From contig JAJEBT010000113.1 of NCBI GenBank assembly GCA_022822405.1, positions 21,099 through 85,098 of the forward strand: a stretch of 64,000 nt of DNA. Direction: 5' to 3'. Origin of the DNA: Alphaproteobacteria bacterium (GTDB lineage Bacteria > Pseudomonadota > Alphaproteobacteria > MPNO01 > UBA830). The translations under genes and the position numbers were made by a program. Below the pieces are notes generated by a model. It did no database searches. It worked only from the letters and a program-made list of their open reading frames with translations, and was not told the origin of the DNA. Below are positions 48,305 to 56,411 of this stretch, piece by piece; position 1 is the first letter of the stretch, and each line of letters starts with the position of its first letter.

Positions 48305-49732
48305 ATGGACATCAGAGAAAATCCTCTTCGCGATCCGCCATCGGATCAGGAATGCAGCACTGGCGCCACTTTCTTCGCCGGGCTCCCCGACAGCATCGAA
48401 AACCGGTTCGAGTTCGTGCGCCTGGCGCGAGAGATCGGGACGGCCGGCGGCTGGACGCCGGCGCTGGTCGAGCACCTCGAGTTGCTGCTGGAGTGGTCGC
48501 GCCCGCAGGACTGGGAGGCGAGCGCCAGGCCTGTCGTCTGGCTCTCGGTCAACGCGACCGCCGCGCAGCTCGGCGTGTGCCCGGCGACGGTCCGGAACCA
48601 TGAGCGGGCGATGGAAGCGCTCGGCGCGATCAAGGTCACGGCCGTGGGCAACGGGCGCCGCTGCGGACGCCGGGGCGAGGACGGCGCGATCGTCTGGGCC
48701 TGGGGGGTCGACCTTGCGCCGCTCCCTGCCATCCTGCCGCGGCTTCGAAAGGAGGCGGCCGAACAGCGCCGGCGCAACGACGTCTTCGTCCAGGCCCGGC
48801 ATGAAGCGCTGGATCTGCAGAGGCGTCTCCGGGAGGCGATAGACGCGGCCGTGGGCCGCGGCGCTGGCGATCGCGGTGCGCTCGCGCTCCGCGATCGGAT
48901 CCGGCGGATCGGCCAGAAATGGGGGCGCCGCAGACGGATCGAGGGCGTCCTGGCCTGGTGCAGGATGCTCGAACGCCTGCTCGCCCTCGTCACGCGGGCG
49001 TTCGGCGGGCAGGCCGCACGCAGCGAGGACACCGTGGCCTCCCGGGGCACCGCCTTCGCCCGCTCGGTTGCGGCCGAAATCGCCGAATCGACTGCTTCGA
49101 AACCGGCAGAGGGCGGCGGCCGAGAAGCCGAGGCTTCCAACTCTCGCAACGGGAATTTCCGGCCGATGCAACCGGATTTTTCGATGCAAGTTAATTACTT
49201 ACCTATTGCCGCTGATTCCTATCAGGTAAGCCCAGAGGCGTCCGACAAGGCGCCCTCGCAACCGCCAGGGCACGCCGCAGGGGGTAATGGCCTTCAAGGG
49301 AGGCGGACCGATGGCGCCCGAAACCCCGCCGGCGGCGGGGGCGGGGCGGCGAGGGCCCGAAACGAGAAGGTTCCGATCGCCGCGATAGCGGAACTGGCGG
49401 CTGCCAGCGACCTCGTCTGGGTCGCCGACCCTGACAACTGGAACGCTCTCGTCGACGCTGCCTACCGCGCCAGCGGCGTGCTCGGCATTCAGCAGGCCAG
49501 CTGGGCCGATGCGTGCCGGGTGCTCGGACGCTATCCGGCAGCCGCGGCGGTGATCTTGATCGCGCTCAAGTTCGAGCGGAACAAGGTCCGGCTGCCCGAC
49601 GGCTATCTCCGGGCGATGACCTGTCGGGCGCTGGAAGGCCGGCTCCACCTGGCCACATCGGTCTTCGGCTGGCTGATCGAGGTCGGCAAGGCCGTGGCGC
49701 GACCGGCTGGCCGCGGGGCCGCGGCGCAATGA
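48305..49732 (+). CDS. repC: RepC-family plasmid replication initiator
   Basis: 475 residues. The N-terminal domain has the RepC pattern: RPVVWLSVNATAAQLGVCPATVRNHERAMEALG (winged helix-turn-helix), then GNGRRCGRRGEDGAIVWAWGVDLAPL. A charged linker follows, then the C-terminal DNA-binding part (WADACRVLGRYPAAAAVILIALKF, GYLRAMTCRALEGRLHL). RepC binds an origin usually inside its own gene. Start is uncertain: ATG 48305 or GTG 48296, both with weak ribosome sites, as expected for a repressed initiator. Order repC-parA-parB differs from classical repABC. Confidence 0.85.
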   Translation: MDIRENPLRDPPSDQECSTGATFFAGLPDSIENRFEFVRLAREIGTAGGWTPALVEHLELLLEWSRPQDWEASARPVVWLSVNATAAQLGVCPATVRNHERAMEALGAIKVTAVGNGRRCGRRGEDGAIVWAWGVDLAPLPAILPRLRKEAAEQRRRNDVFVQARHEALDLQRRLREAIDAAVGRGAGDRGALALRDRIRRIGQKWGRRRRIEGVLAWCRMLERLLALVTRAFGGQAARSEDTVASRGTAFARSVAAEIAESTASKPAEGGGREAEASNSRNGNFRPMQPDFSMQVNYLPIAADSYQVSPEASDKAPSQPPGHAAGGNGLQGRRTDGARNPAGGGGGAARARNEKVPIAAIAELAAASDLVWVADPDNWNALVDAAYRASGVLGIQQASWADACRVLGRYPAAAAVILIALKFERNKVRLPDGYLRAMTCRALEGRLHLATSVFGWLIEVGKAVARPAGRGAAAQ

Positions 49733-49752
49733 GCTCCAAAAACACACAACAA

Positions 49753-49771
49753 GGGCGGCATCCCGCCGCCC
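49753..49771 (+). promoter_or_regulatory. GC-rich hairpin between repC and parA
   Basis: GGGCGGC, 5-nt loop, GCCGCCC, a perfect 7-bp stem in the 65-bp gap, 26 bp before parA. No U-run follows, so it is more likely an mRNA processing or attenuation element than a terminator. Confidence 0.4.
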
Positions 49772-49797
49772 GGAACTTCAACAAGGAGGAACTGACC

Positions 49798-50436
49798 ATG
49801 CGAATCATCTCTATCGTCTCCCAGAAAGGCGGCGCGGGAAAAACCACCCTCGCCGTCAATCTCGGCGCCGCGGCCGAGGAGGCCGGGACCAGGACCAGGA
49901 TCTACGACATCGATCCCCAGGGCTCGGCGATGACCTGGTTCGACCAGCGGAGGGGGCGTGCGCCGGCGGTCCGGATGGCGCTGCCGCACCGTCTGCCGGC
50001 GGATCTCGAGGAGGCGGAGGCCGACGGCGTTGAGCTGGCGATTGTCGATTCGGCGCCGCACGCGGAGAGCGCGTCCCTGACGGCCGCAAGGGTTGCCGAC
50101 CTCGTGCTGATTCCCTGCAGGCCAAGCTTGTTCGACCTTGCAGCCATCGAGGCCACACTCGAGATCGCGCAGCTCTCCGGAACGGCCGCGGTGATCGCCC
50201 TGAACGCCGTTCCAGCCCGGGGACCGCTGGTCGGCGAGGCCACGGCGGCGCTGTCCCGCCGCGGCGTCGGGATCCTGGGGCATACCGTCGGGCAACGGCA
50301 GGCCTTTGTGCACGCACTCAACCACGGCCTCGGAGTGGTGGAGTACGAGCCACGGGGCAAGGCCGCGGCGGAGATCCGCGGCCTTTGGGAGGCCCTGGTG
50401 CGCCGGGAACGGCCGGACCTGCGGCTCGTCGGCTGA
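49798..50436 (+). CDS. parA: ParA-family partition ATPase
   Basis: 212 residues, short ParA type without N-terminal HTH. Deviant Walker A KGGAGKTTLAVNLG at residues 9-22, Walker A' YDIDPQGSAMTW, Walker B LAIVDSAPH. It drives segregation with the following ParB. AAGGAGG precedes ATG 49798. Confidence 0.92.
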   Translation: MRIISIVSQKGGAGKTTLAVNLGAAAEEAGTRTRIYDIDPQGSAMTWFDQRRGRAPAVRMALPHRLPADLEEAEADGVELAIVDSAPHAESASLTAARVADLVLIPCRPSLFDLAAIEATLEIAQLSGTAAVIALNAVPARGPLVGEATAALSRRGVGILGHTVGQRQAFVHALNHGLGVVEYEPRGKAAAEIRGLWEALVRRERPDLRLVG

Positions 50437-50470
50437 CACGCTGGGCCACCGAATTCCCTGGGAGGGGATC

Positions 50471-51388
50471 ATGAAGAGAAAGAGTTTTGCTGACGCAATG
50501 AACATCACGCCCCAGCCTGCCGCTGATGGTGCGACGCCTCCGGCCGACACCTCGCGCGCGAGGCGCGTCATTCCGATCGCGCTGGCGGAAATCCACGCAT
50601 CGGATCGGCGGCGGCCCGTCGACCCGGAACAGGTGCAGGTTATTGCCGAATCGGTCGGGGAGATCGGGCTGCAGTCGCCGATAGCCGTGCGGCTGGATCC
50701 CGCTGATGCGGCCGGCTATCGCCTCGTGGCCGGCGCGCACCGGATTGCGGCCGCGGCGGAGCTCGGCTGGACGAGGATCGACGCCCTGGTGGTCGACGGC
50801 AGCGACGATGAGCTCGCGCTGATGGAGATCGACGAAAACCTCGCGCGGGCCGAGCTGACGCCGCTTGACCGGGCGCTGTTTCTGGCCGAGCGCAAGGCGA
50901 TCTACCTGCGCCTTCATCCGGGGGCGGGAAAGCCCGGGCGGCCGAGGCAGTCGGCTAATTGTGCAAAGTTTGCACAATTTCAGCCGCGGTCCTTCGAGGA
51001 GGACGCGGAGAGGCAGGTTGGGCTGTCCAGGCGCGGCGTCTATCGGGCGCTGGAGATCGGCACCGGCCTCGTTCCGACGCTGGCGGAAGCGCTCCGTGAC
51101 ACGCCGTTATCGCGCCGCGAAGGCGACCTTTTCCGGCTCGCGCGGATGCCCGCGGCCGATCAGGAAGCCGCGGCCGAGCGCATCCGGGCGGGCGACGAGG
51201 TGAAGCCGGCAAAACTCGGGGATGTCGTCAAGACGTCGCCGCGCGAGCGCCAGGCCAAGACGGCCCGGGATGACCTGGTGGAAGCCTGGAACCGGGCGCG
51301 GCCCGAAGAGCGCCGGTGGTTCCTGGAGTGGCTGCGGGAGCGAAACCAACGGGGCGGGCCGCGATCGCCGGAAGGAAGAGAACGATGA
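50471..51388 (+). CDS. parB: ParB-family partition protein
   Basis: 305 residues. ParB/Srx nuclease-like domain (VIPIALAEIHASDRRRPVDPEQ, SPIAVRLDPADAAGYRLVAGAHRIAAAAELG), then DENLARAELTPLDRALFLAERK and an HTH (DAERQVGLSRRGVYRALEIG). The arginine motif is GAHRIAAA, as in ParB GERR variants. A 23-bp palindrome lies within the gene. Its stop overlaps the next start by 4 nt. Confidence 0.9.
   Translation: MKRKSFADAMNITPQPAADGATPPADTSRARRVIPIALAEIHASDRRRPVDPEQVQVIAESVGEIGLQSPIAVRLDPADAAGYRLVAGAHRIAAAAELGWTRIDALVVDGSDDELALMEIDENLARAELTPLDRALFLAERKAIYLRLHPGAGKPGRPRQSANCAKFAQFQPRSFEEDAERQVGLSRRGVYRALEIGTGLVPTLAEALRDTPLSRREGDLFRLARMPAADQEAAAERIRAGDEVKPAKLGDVVKTSPRERQAKTARDDLVEAWNRARPEERRWFLEWLRERNQRGGPRSPEGRER
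50957..50979. repeat. Perfect 23-bp palindrome inside parB; candidate centromere or operator
   Basis: Arms AATTGTGCAAA and TTTGCACAATT around a single G. It is AT-rich in a very GC-rich gene and encodes the peptide NCAKFAQF between the two ParB domains. Perfect symmetry over 11-bp arms suggests a protein-binding site. Confidence 0.6.
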
Positions 51389-51675
51389 CCTATATCGAGG
51401 GCTTGAGCATGTACCTCGACGACGAGGCGACCAACGCCGTTGAGAAGGCGTTCGCGGTCGAGACCGCAAGCGGAGCGAACTTCACGCTGATCTATCGCCG
51501 CGCCGCGAGCGAAGAAATGCGCTGGATGGTGCGCGGGGCCGGCGGCACGGAGTTCCATTCGGATTTCCTTGATGCCTACAACGCGATGATGCTGACCCTG
51601 ACAGTCGGCGGAGCCGAGAGCCCGCACCCGCCTGAAAGGAGAGAAGGCGGGGGACTGACATGCACAGAGAGGTAA
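51385..51675 (+). CDS. Small hypothetical protein
   Basis: 96 residues, no recognised family. The middle reads AVETASGANFTLIYRRAASEEMRWMVRG, with predicted alternating strands and helices; the tail is Pro/Glu-rich. ATG 51385 overlaps the parB stop and follows GGAAGGAAG, so it is translated with parB. Its tail overlaps the next small ORF by 16 nt. Confidence 0.6.
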   Translation: MTYIEGLSMYLDDEATNAVEKAFAVETASGANFTLIYRRAASEEMRWMVRGAGGTEFHSDFLDAYNAMMLTLTVGGAESPHPPERREGGGLTCTER

Positions 51676-51812
51676 CCGCGGGGATCGTGGAACAGCTGCG
51701 CAAGGGTGTGCGGCCGTGGACCGCGAGCGGTGCGCGGGGCCGGGCGTGGGAGCGCTGCGGCGAGGAGGATCGCCGCTGGTTCCTGGAGCGCATCCGGAAG
51801 CAAACCCGATGA
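51660..51812 (+). CDS. 50-residue ORF, mosaic of an ArdC-like N-terminus and a ParB-like C-terminus
   Basis: Residues 1-23 (EVTAGIVEQLRKGVRPWTASG) resemble the N-terminal motif of ArdC/DUF1738 antirestriction proteins (IxxLexGxxPW). Residues 36-46 (EDRRWFLERIR) resemble the ParB C-terminus encoded at about 51305-51340 (EERRWFLEWLR), and the DNA is alike too. It therefore looks like a deletion remnant joining two genes, or a small protein made that way. Start overlaps the previous gene. Confidence 0.45.
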   Translation: MHREVTAGIVEQLRKGVRPWTASGARGRAWERCGEEDRRWFLERIRKQTR

Positions 51813-51876
51813 CGTGAGTGTATTCTGCGACGATTGCACCGGGGCCGGAGCCGAGACGAGCGAGGGGGATTGACTG

Positions 51877-52914
51877 ATGAGGTATCGCGTGATGATGGAG
51901 TGCGGCAAGGGATTCTGGATCTTCCTCGAGCCCAGAGCGCCGGCGAACGCGCCGTTGACGGCGCTCCTCGACGATTCGCCGGTCTTCCGGAGATTCGCCG
52001 GCCACCTCCTCGGCGATGTCGGTCCCGAGCGGGATCCGCGGCGTGCCGCGGAGCTGGCGCGAAACTGGTTCTATGGCGGCGGCCAGGCCGGGCACGAGAT
52101 CGTCTCCGTGGAGGAGACCCGGATCTCGCCGCCGGCGGAGCATGGCAGGATCATGGTCGAGGACTTCGTCGACTACGATGTCATCCTGGGCCGGCCGTTC
52201 GCCAGCGCGGCGCTGGTGCTCGAGTTCCGGGCCGGGGACATCCGGACCGGGCCGATCGTGCTGCGGACGGCCGAGATCGACGGAATCCGCGGAGACGCGC
52301 CGGCGGGCGATGCCTGGAAGGCGGCGACGGTGAGCATCGAGGCGCCGCGGCAGATCGGCGAGGAGTGCATGGCCGGGCGTGTGCAGATCGGCATCATCGC
52401 GCATGAGCTCCTGCCCAGGATCGAGGCCTGGTGGGAGCTGGAACGGGAGGATCCGGACTGGGAGCGGCGGGCGGAGGAGTTCCGCGCGTGGTTCCGGGAT
52501 TTCGACTGGACCGACGGGCGCCGGCGCCGCGAGCTGCGCGGCGTGGTGGCGCCCGAGGACTACGCGATCGCGTGCGACGGGCCCCTCGTGGCGGGCGACC
52601 TGATCCGGTGGGCGGAGGACGTGCCGGCGGGAGAGGACGGCGCGCGGCCGCTGGGGCCGAGGACGATCGAGGGCGAGATCCGGGAGTGCCGGACGGCCGC
52701 CGAGATCGCCGACGACGCATTGCTGATCCGGGTCGACGCTGCCGAGGGTGTGGAGCCGCCCCGGCCCGACGACGCGTTGACGCGCCATCATCGGGATCTG
52801 CTGAAGATCGGATGCCGGCGAGCGGAGGTGGACGAGGCCGCGCGCGAGGCCCTCGTCACCCACAGCGAGACCGCGCGCGCCGCGGTCCGCGAGGGCGGCA
52901 GACTGGGAGCCTGA
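51877..52914 (+). CDS. Hypothetical plasmid-type protein
   Basis: 345 residues, no family recognised. GAGGGGGATT precedes ATG 51877. The protein is acidic, with mixed strands in the first 180 residues and a Trp-rich helix (ELLPRIEAWWELEREDPDWERRAEEFRAWF) in the middle; no signal peptide or membrane segment. It follows the partition operon on the same strand and precedes the WGR gene by 6 bp, so it belongs to the element's core transcript. Confidence 0.6.
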   Translation: MRYRVMMECGKGFWIFLEPRAPANAPLTALLDDSPVFRRFAGHLLGDVGPERDPRRAAELARNWFYGGGQAGHEIVSVEETRISPPAEHGRIMVEDFVDYDVILGRPFASAALVLEFRAGDIRTGPIVLRTAEIDGIRGDAPAGDAWKAATVSIEAPRQIGEECMAGRVQIGIIAHELLPRIEAWWELEREDPDWERRAEEFRAWFRDFDWTDGRRRRELRGVVAPEDYAIACDGPLVAGDLIRWAEDVPAGEDGARPLGPRTIEGEIRECRTAAEIADDALLIRVDAAEGVEPPRPDDALTRHHRDLLKIGCRRAEVDEAAREALVTHSETARAAVREGGRLGA

Positions 52915-52920
52915 CGGGAC

Positions 52921-53265
52921 ATGTCCGCGGCGGGGAAGTTCCCCGGTTGCGTCCTGCTGGTGAGGATAGATCCGGCGCGGCGCATGCGGCGCTACTATCG
53001 GATAGAAATCAGCCCCAGCCTGATCGGCGGCTGGCTCATGGTCCGGGAATGGGGCCGGCTGGGATCCCGAGGCCGGACGCGGCGGCGGCATTTCGAGACC
53101 CGGGCCGAGGCCGAGGAGGCCATGGTGCGGCTGGAGCGCGAAAAGCGGCGCCGCGGGTACCGGGCGACATGGGAGGCTGGATCGAGGGAAGCGAGAAGTG
53201 GAAAGGGGGGGGGTATATACCTAAGTGACCAAATAAGCCGAGGCGGAGATTCCGGCCGCAGCTAG
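52921..53265 (+). CDS. WGR-domain protein
   Basis: 114 residues. RYYRIEISPSLIGGWLMVREWGRLG, then RGRTRRRHFETRAEAEEAMVRLEREKRRRGYR is a complete WGR domain (residues 20-80), the nucleic-acid-binding module of PARP enzymes and many short bacterial proteins. The tail is unstructured. WGR proteins are common on mobile elements without a known role. A truncated second WGR frame lies at 55928. Confidence 0.82.
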   Translation: MSAAGKFPGCVLLVRIDPARRMRRYYRIEISPSLIGGWLMVREWGRLGSRGRTRRRHFETRAEAEEAMVRLEREKRRRGYRATWEAGSREARSGKGGGIYLSDQISRGGDSGRS

Positions 53266-53723
53266 GGAGTTGCGGCTCCCGACGGACGAGGGTAGGCGAT
53301 GGTTACTGATCCAGTAATCCCGTTGTAGGCCATCGTTACGTGCTGAAGAAGTGTCCTGCCCATGAGCGCCGAGTGCGGCTGGCCGCCGGCATGGAGGTGC
53401 ACCCCAGCGAATTTCCCGGACAGAACCACCCCTAAAACGGGGATGAATATCTGAGCAAGATGGACATTCACCTCGGCCGATCCGTGAGCACCAGATACCT
53501 GCTGACGATCAATGATCGGCAAGTCTACTGTGGTGGCAATCGAGGAGTCGATGCAACTTTCAGATGCTCCAGTATCCACCAAGGCATGATATTCGGTATT
53601 GGCCAGATTCGGAGTGTGGCCAACTCGATAAGCTGGATCGAAACCTATACACACATGGAGCGTAGGGCCGAACTGGACCAGACTATCAGGTTGGCCAGGG
53701 AACCCGCACTCAGCCTGAGGCAT
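53262..53723 (-). CDS. Retropepsin-like aspartic protease
   Basis: 153 residues. ALVDTGASESCIDSSIA contains the D-T-G-A catalytic motif; AGVHLHAGGQPHSALMGRTLLQ is the second conserved part with the A-L-M-G-R motif of bacterial single-domain retropepsins, which act as dimers. It overlaps the upstream 89-residue gene by 14 nt and runs opposite to the surrounding operon. Substrate unknown; no signal peptide. Confidence 0.75.
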   Translation of the reverse strand: MPQAECGFPGQPDSLVQFGPTLHVCIGFDPAYRVGHTPNLANTEYHALVDTGASESCIDSSIATTVDLPIIDRQQVSGAHGSAEVNVHLAQIFIPVLGVVLSGKFAGVHLHAGGQPHSALMGRTLLQHVTMAYNGITGSVTIAYPRPSGAATP

Positions 53724-53979
53724 GCGCAGCCACTGGATTGTAGAGAACGGACGCGGGCAACGTGATCGGGGGGGCTCCCACCTTCCTGATCAGATAAGGT
53801 CCCCGCCCGAACTGCTCAACCGCGTACTCTGCCGCCTGCTCGAACGTATCGTAGATGCCTACAAGCACCTGGCTGTGCACGATCACCCACTTCCCCAAGT
53901 GATCCGTTTCGAGCCCGCTACGAATTCCTTCATACGCAGCAATCTCCTTGGACAGGGTCGGCGTCGTCGTATCAGACAT
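53710..53979 (-). CDS. Small protein paired with the retropepsin-like gene
   Basis: 89 residues. EIAAYEGIRSGLETDHLGKWVIVHSQVLVG, then FEQAAEYAVEQFGRGPYLIRKVGAPP. The FGxGPYLIRxVG stretch recurs, as far as I recall, in small proteins beside bacterial retropepsins (DUF5678-like). A role as substrate, inhibitor or partner is plausible. GGGAGGGGC precedes ATG 53979. Confidence 0.6.
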   Translation of the reverse strand: MSDTTTPTLSKEIAAYEGIRSGLETDHLGKWVIVHSQVLVGIYDTFEQAAEYAVEQFGRGPYLIRKVGAPPITLPASVLYNPVAAHASG

Positions 53980-54326
53980 TTGCCCCTCCCCCCTCTTGTC
54001 AGCGTCTCACCCAAGCGTAATATGGCCCGACATGTCTTAGCTGTCGGTCTCTCCGTGTTTTGATGAGGGCCACAACCCTAAGGCATGCATTGTTACCTGT
54101 AAATAGTGCCCGTGACCGCTTGGTCACGCTTCCACGAGCTGCGGGAACGCCGGCGCGCGGCGTGAGATTCGCCTGTTGGTGACGATTTGGGAGCTCAGGA
54201 GGCCTCTCTCGTGGCCTGAAGGCGGGGCGGCGAGCGATGATCCGGGGCGCGAATTTTGAAGACGGGGGTGATGGGTATAGAACCGGCTTGCCCTTGCCGG
54301 CTATGGCGGGGCGGACAGGAGGCCCC
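53980..54326. other. Gap before the serine recombinase; no gene seen
   Basis: 347 bp between the small-protein start and the recombinase start. It must hold promoters for both directions, but I find no clear -35/-10 pair. An attachment site for the recombinase could lie here; no convincing short inverted repeat with a central dinucleotide is evident. Confidence 0.4.
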
Positions 54327-55931
54327 ATGAGCCAGCGAGACAGGAAGGGCGCGATCTACGCCCGCTATAGTTCCGCTATGCAGAATCCGAGATCCATCGA
54401 GGACCAGCTGGTTCTCTGTCGACGAAGGATTCCGGATGGCGCCGCGGGCGCGGAGATCGACGTCTACGTCGATCGCGCCGAGACCGCGACCTCCATGTAT
54501 GAGCGCGACGGACTGCACCGGCTGCTGCGCGATGTCGCGGACGGGCTGGTGGGTTTCGTGCTGGCGGAATCCCTTGACCGCATCTCCCGGGATCTGGCGG
54601 ATCTGGCGGGGTTCTACAAGCGCCTGCAGTTCCACGACGTGGAGCTGAGCACGGTCGAGGAGGGGCGGATCACGCCCCTGCATGTGGGCCTGAAGGGCGT
54701 GATGAACCAGGAACACATATCAAGCCTGGCCCTGAAGACGCGGCGCGGCATGGAGGGCGTCGTAAGGCAAGGGCGGGCGACCGGCGGCGTCGCCTACGGC
54801 TACCGGGTCGCCAACCGGATCAACCCCGACGGGCAGATCGTGCGCGGATTGCGGGAGATCGACGTCGATCAGGCGGAGGTGGTGCGCCGGATCTACCGAT
54901 GGTACGCGGACGGCAGGGGCGTACGCTGGATCGCTGACCAGCTCAACGCCGAAGGCATCCCGGCGCCAGGGGGAGGGCTATGGAAGACGGGGGTGATCAA
55001 CGGACACGCGAAGCGGCGGAACGGAATCCTGCAGAACGAACTCTATTGCGGCCGGCGGGTGTTCGGCAGAACCAGGAGCCGGCGTGATCCGGACACCGGG
55101 CGCCGGCGGGCGCGCTTCATGCCGCCTGACGAATGGACCGTTGTGGAGGTGCCGGAGCTCCGGATCATCGAAGAGGATCTCTGGGCGGTCGCGCAACTCC
55201 GGCGGAAGGCGGGCAAGCGGAGCGGGCCGGGACGGCGTACGAACCGGCCGCTCACGGGGCTCGTGCGCTGCGGAATGTGCGGCGGCCGTATGACGATTCA
55301 TCAACGTGCACGGTATGCCTGTCTGACGCGGCAGGAGACGGGGGCTTGCGCGATGCGGCGGCGCGTTGCGGCCGAGGACGTAGAGCAGACAGCAGCGCAG
55401 CAGCTTTGCGAGCATGTGATGTGGGGAGCCGACTGGGTCACCACGCTTGAGGCTGCCGGCGAGGCGGTCGTCGCCATGCAGGCCGAGACGGCCCGGGAAA
55501 TCGAGGAAAGGGAGGGGCGGCTCAACAACCTCATCGAGATGATCGAGCTGGGCGAGCGCGGCGGCGGCGTCCGCAAGCGTGTCGCGGAGCTCGAGGAGGA
55601 GATCGCAGCGATGAAGCTGCATGCCAGAGCGCTCGATGTCCTGCCGCGCAAGCCGCGGCCGGCGCGGCAACTCTGGGAACAGCTCCGGGAGCGGGTCGAG
55701 GAACTGGCCCGGCGAGCGGGGTCCGAAGACACCGAGACGCGCCTGGACGCGATGACACGAGTGCGCGATCTCATCGAGCGCATCGATGTCGCACCGGGGC
55801 CGCAACCCAAATCCATCGTGATCACCGTCCGGCCGAAACGGAGCGCGCTGATTGTCCTCGCGATCGTAAGGGATTTCGAGGTGATGCCGAGCGAACCAAT
55901 CCTGCGCCGGCTCGCACGGGACGCGACGTGA
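54327..55931 (+). CDS. Large serine recombinase
   Basis: 534 residues. Resolvase domain with catalytic Ser15 in IYARYSSAMQNPRSIEDQ and the Arg motif ESLDRISRDLADL; the recombinase domain (GGVAYGYRVANRI, IYRWYADGRGVRWIADQLNAEGIPAP); a zinc ribbon (CGMCGGRM with a distal Cys pair); and a long coiled coil (about 390-440). This is the integrase type that joins attP and attB without a host factor. AGGAGG precedes ATG 54327. Confidence 0.93.
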   Translation: MSQRDRKGAIYARYSSAMQNPRSIEDQLVLCRRRIPDGAAGAEIDVYVDRAETATSMYERDGLHRLLRDVADGLVGFVLAESLDRISRDLADLAGFYKRLQFHDVELSTVEEGRITPLHVGLKGVMNQEHISSLALKTRRGMEGVVRQGRATGGVAYGYRVANRINPDGQIVRGLREIDVDQAEVVRRIYRWYADGRGVRWIADQLNAEGIPAPGGGLWKTGVINGHAKRRNGILQNELYCGRRVFGRTRSRRDPDTGRRRARFMPPDEWTVVEVPELRIIEEDLWAVAQLRRKAGKRSGPGRRTNRPLTGLVRCGMCGGRMTIHQRARYACLTRQETGACAMRRRVAAEDVEQTAAQQLCEHVMWGADWVTTLEAAGEAVVAMQAETAREIEEREGRLNNLIEMIELGERGGGVRKRVAELEEEIAAMKLHARALDVLPRKPRPARQLWEQLRERVEELARRAGSEDTETRLDAMTRVRDLIERIDVAPGPQPKSIVITVRPKRSALIVLAIVRDFEVMPSEPILRRLARDAT

Positions 55932-56074
55932 ACTCCGGCAACGACGAGTCCGATCTACCGGAGATCCGGCCGGTCGTGCTGCGCCGGATCGTGCCGGGAA
56001 AGGGAATGTGGCGGCTGTACCGCCTCGATATCTGGCCCGACCTCTTCGGCGGCGTCCTGCTGGTGAGGCGCTGA
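55928..56074 (+). pseudogene. Truncated WGR-domain gene
   Basis: 48 codons from a GTG that overlaps the recombinase stop. Residues 27-48 (MWRLYRLDIWPDLFGGVLLVRR) are the first half of a WGR domain, and a TGA replaces the expected WGR signature. The remaining half is not found in other frames downstream, where a minus-strand gene begins its tail. Confidence 0.6.
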
Positions 56075-56081
56075 CAGGAGC

Positions 56082-56411
56082 CTAGGAGATGTCGGCTTCA
56101 TCGAGCCGAGGTGTATCGGCTGTGAAACCCTTCGTGGTGGCTGAGGCCTTCGGTTGGGCGGCCGACTTGGTCGGGAACTTGCCCGAATCGAGATATGTTT
56201 TCAGCGAGCGAGCGGACACCTTGATTCCCTGACGGCCCAGCGCGGAGGCCAGATCCTCGACCGTCGCGCCTTCGCTCCTCTTCTCCAGAAGGGGATCGCG
56301 CACCTTGTCGAGCGCCTCCTGGTAGCTGATCATTTTCGGAGTGACCTTCTTGATCTCGGCGCGCAGTGCATTGAGGTCGAGATCCGCTACCTTGATCGCA
56401 TCCTTCGCCAC
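56082..56411 (-). CDS. Small HTH protein, probable relaxase accessory
   Basis: 109 residues. ISYQEALDKVRDPLLEKRSEG, then ATVEDLASALGRQGIKVSARSLKTYL forms a helix-turn-helix like the small DNA-binding accessory (MobC-like) proteins encoded divergent from relaxases. The tail is Lys/Ala-rich. GTG 56411 follows AAGGAGG. It faces away from the relaxase across 412 bp, the likely place of oriT. Confidence 0.6.
   Translation of the reverse strand: MAKDAIKVADLDLNALRAEIKKVTPKMISYQEALDKVRDPLLEKRSEGATVEDLASALGRQGIKVSARSLKTYLDSGKFPTKSAAQPKASATTKGFTADTPRLDEADIS

Noticed and set aside
48029..49189. Minus-strand open frame of 386 codons opposite repC
   Set aside because: No protein features; repC on the plus strand has both family domains.
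51160..53091. Minus-strand open frame of 643 codons
   Set aside because: Arg/Pro-rich composition without domains, opposite to parB and its downstream operon with good ribosome sites.
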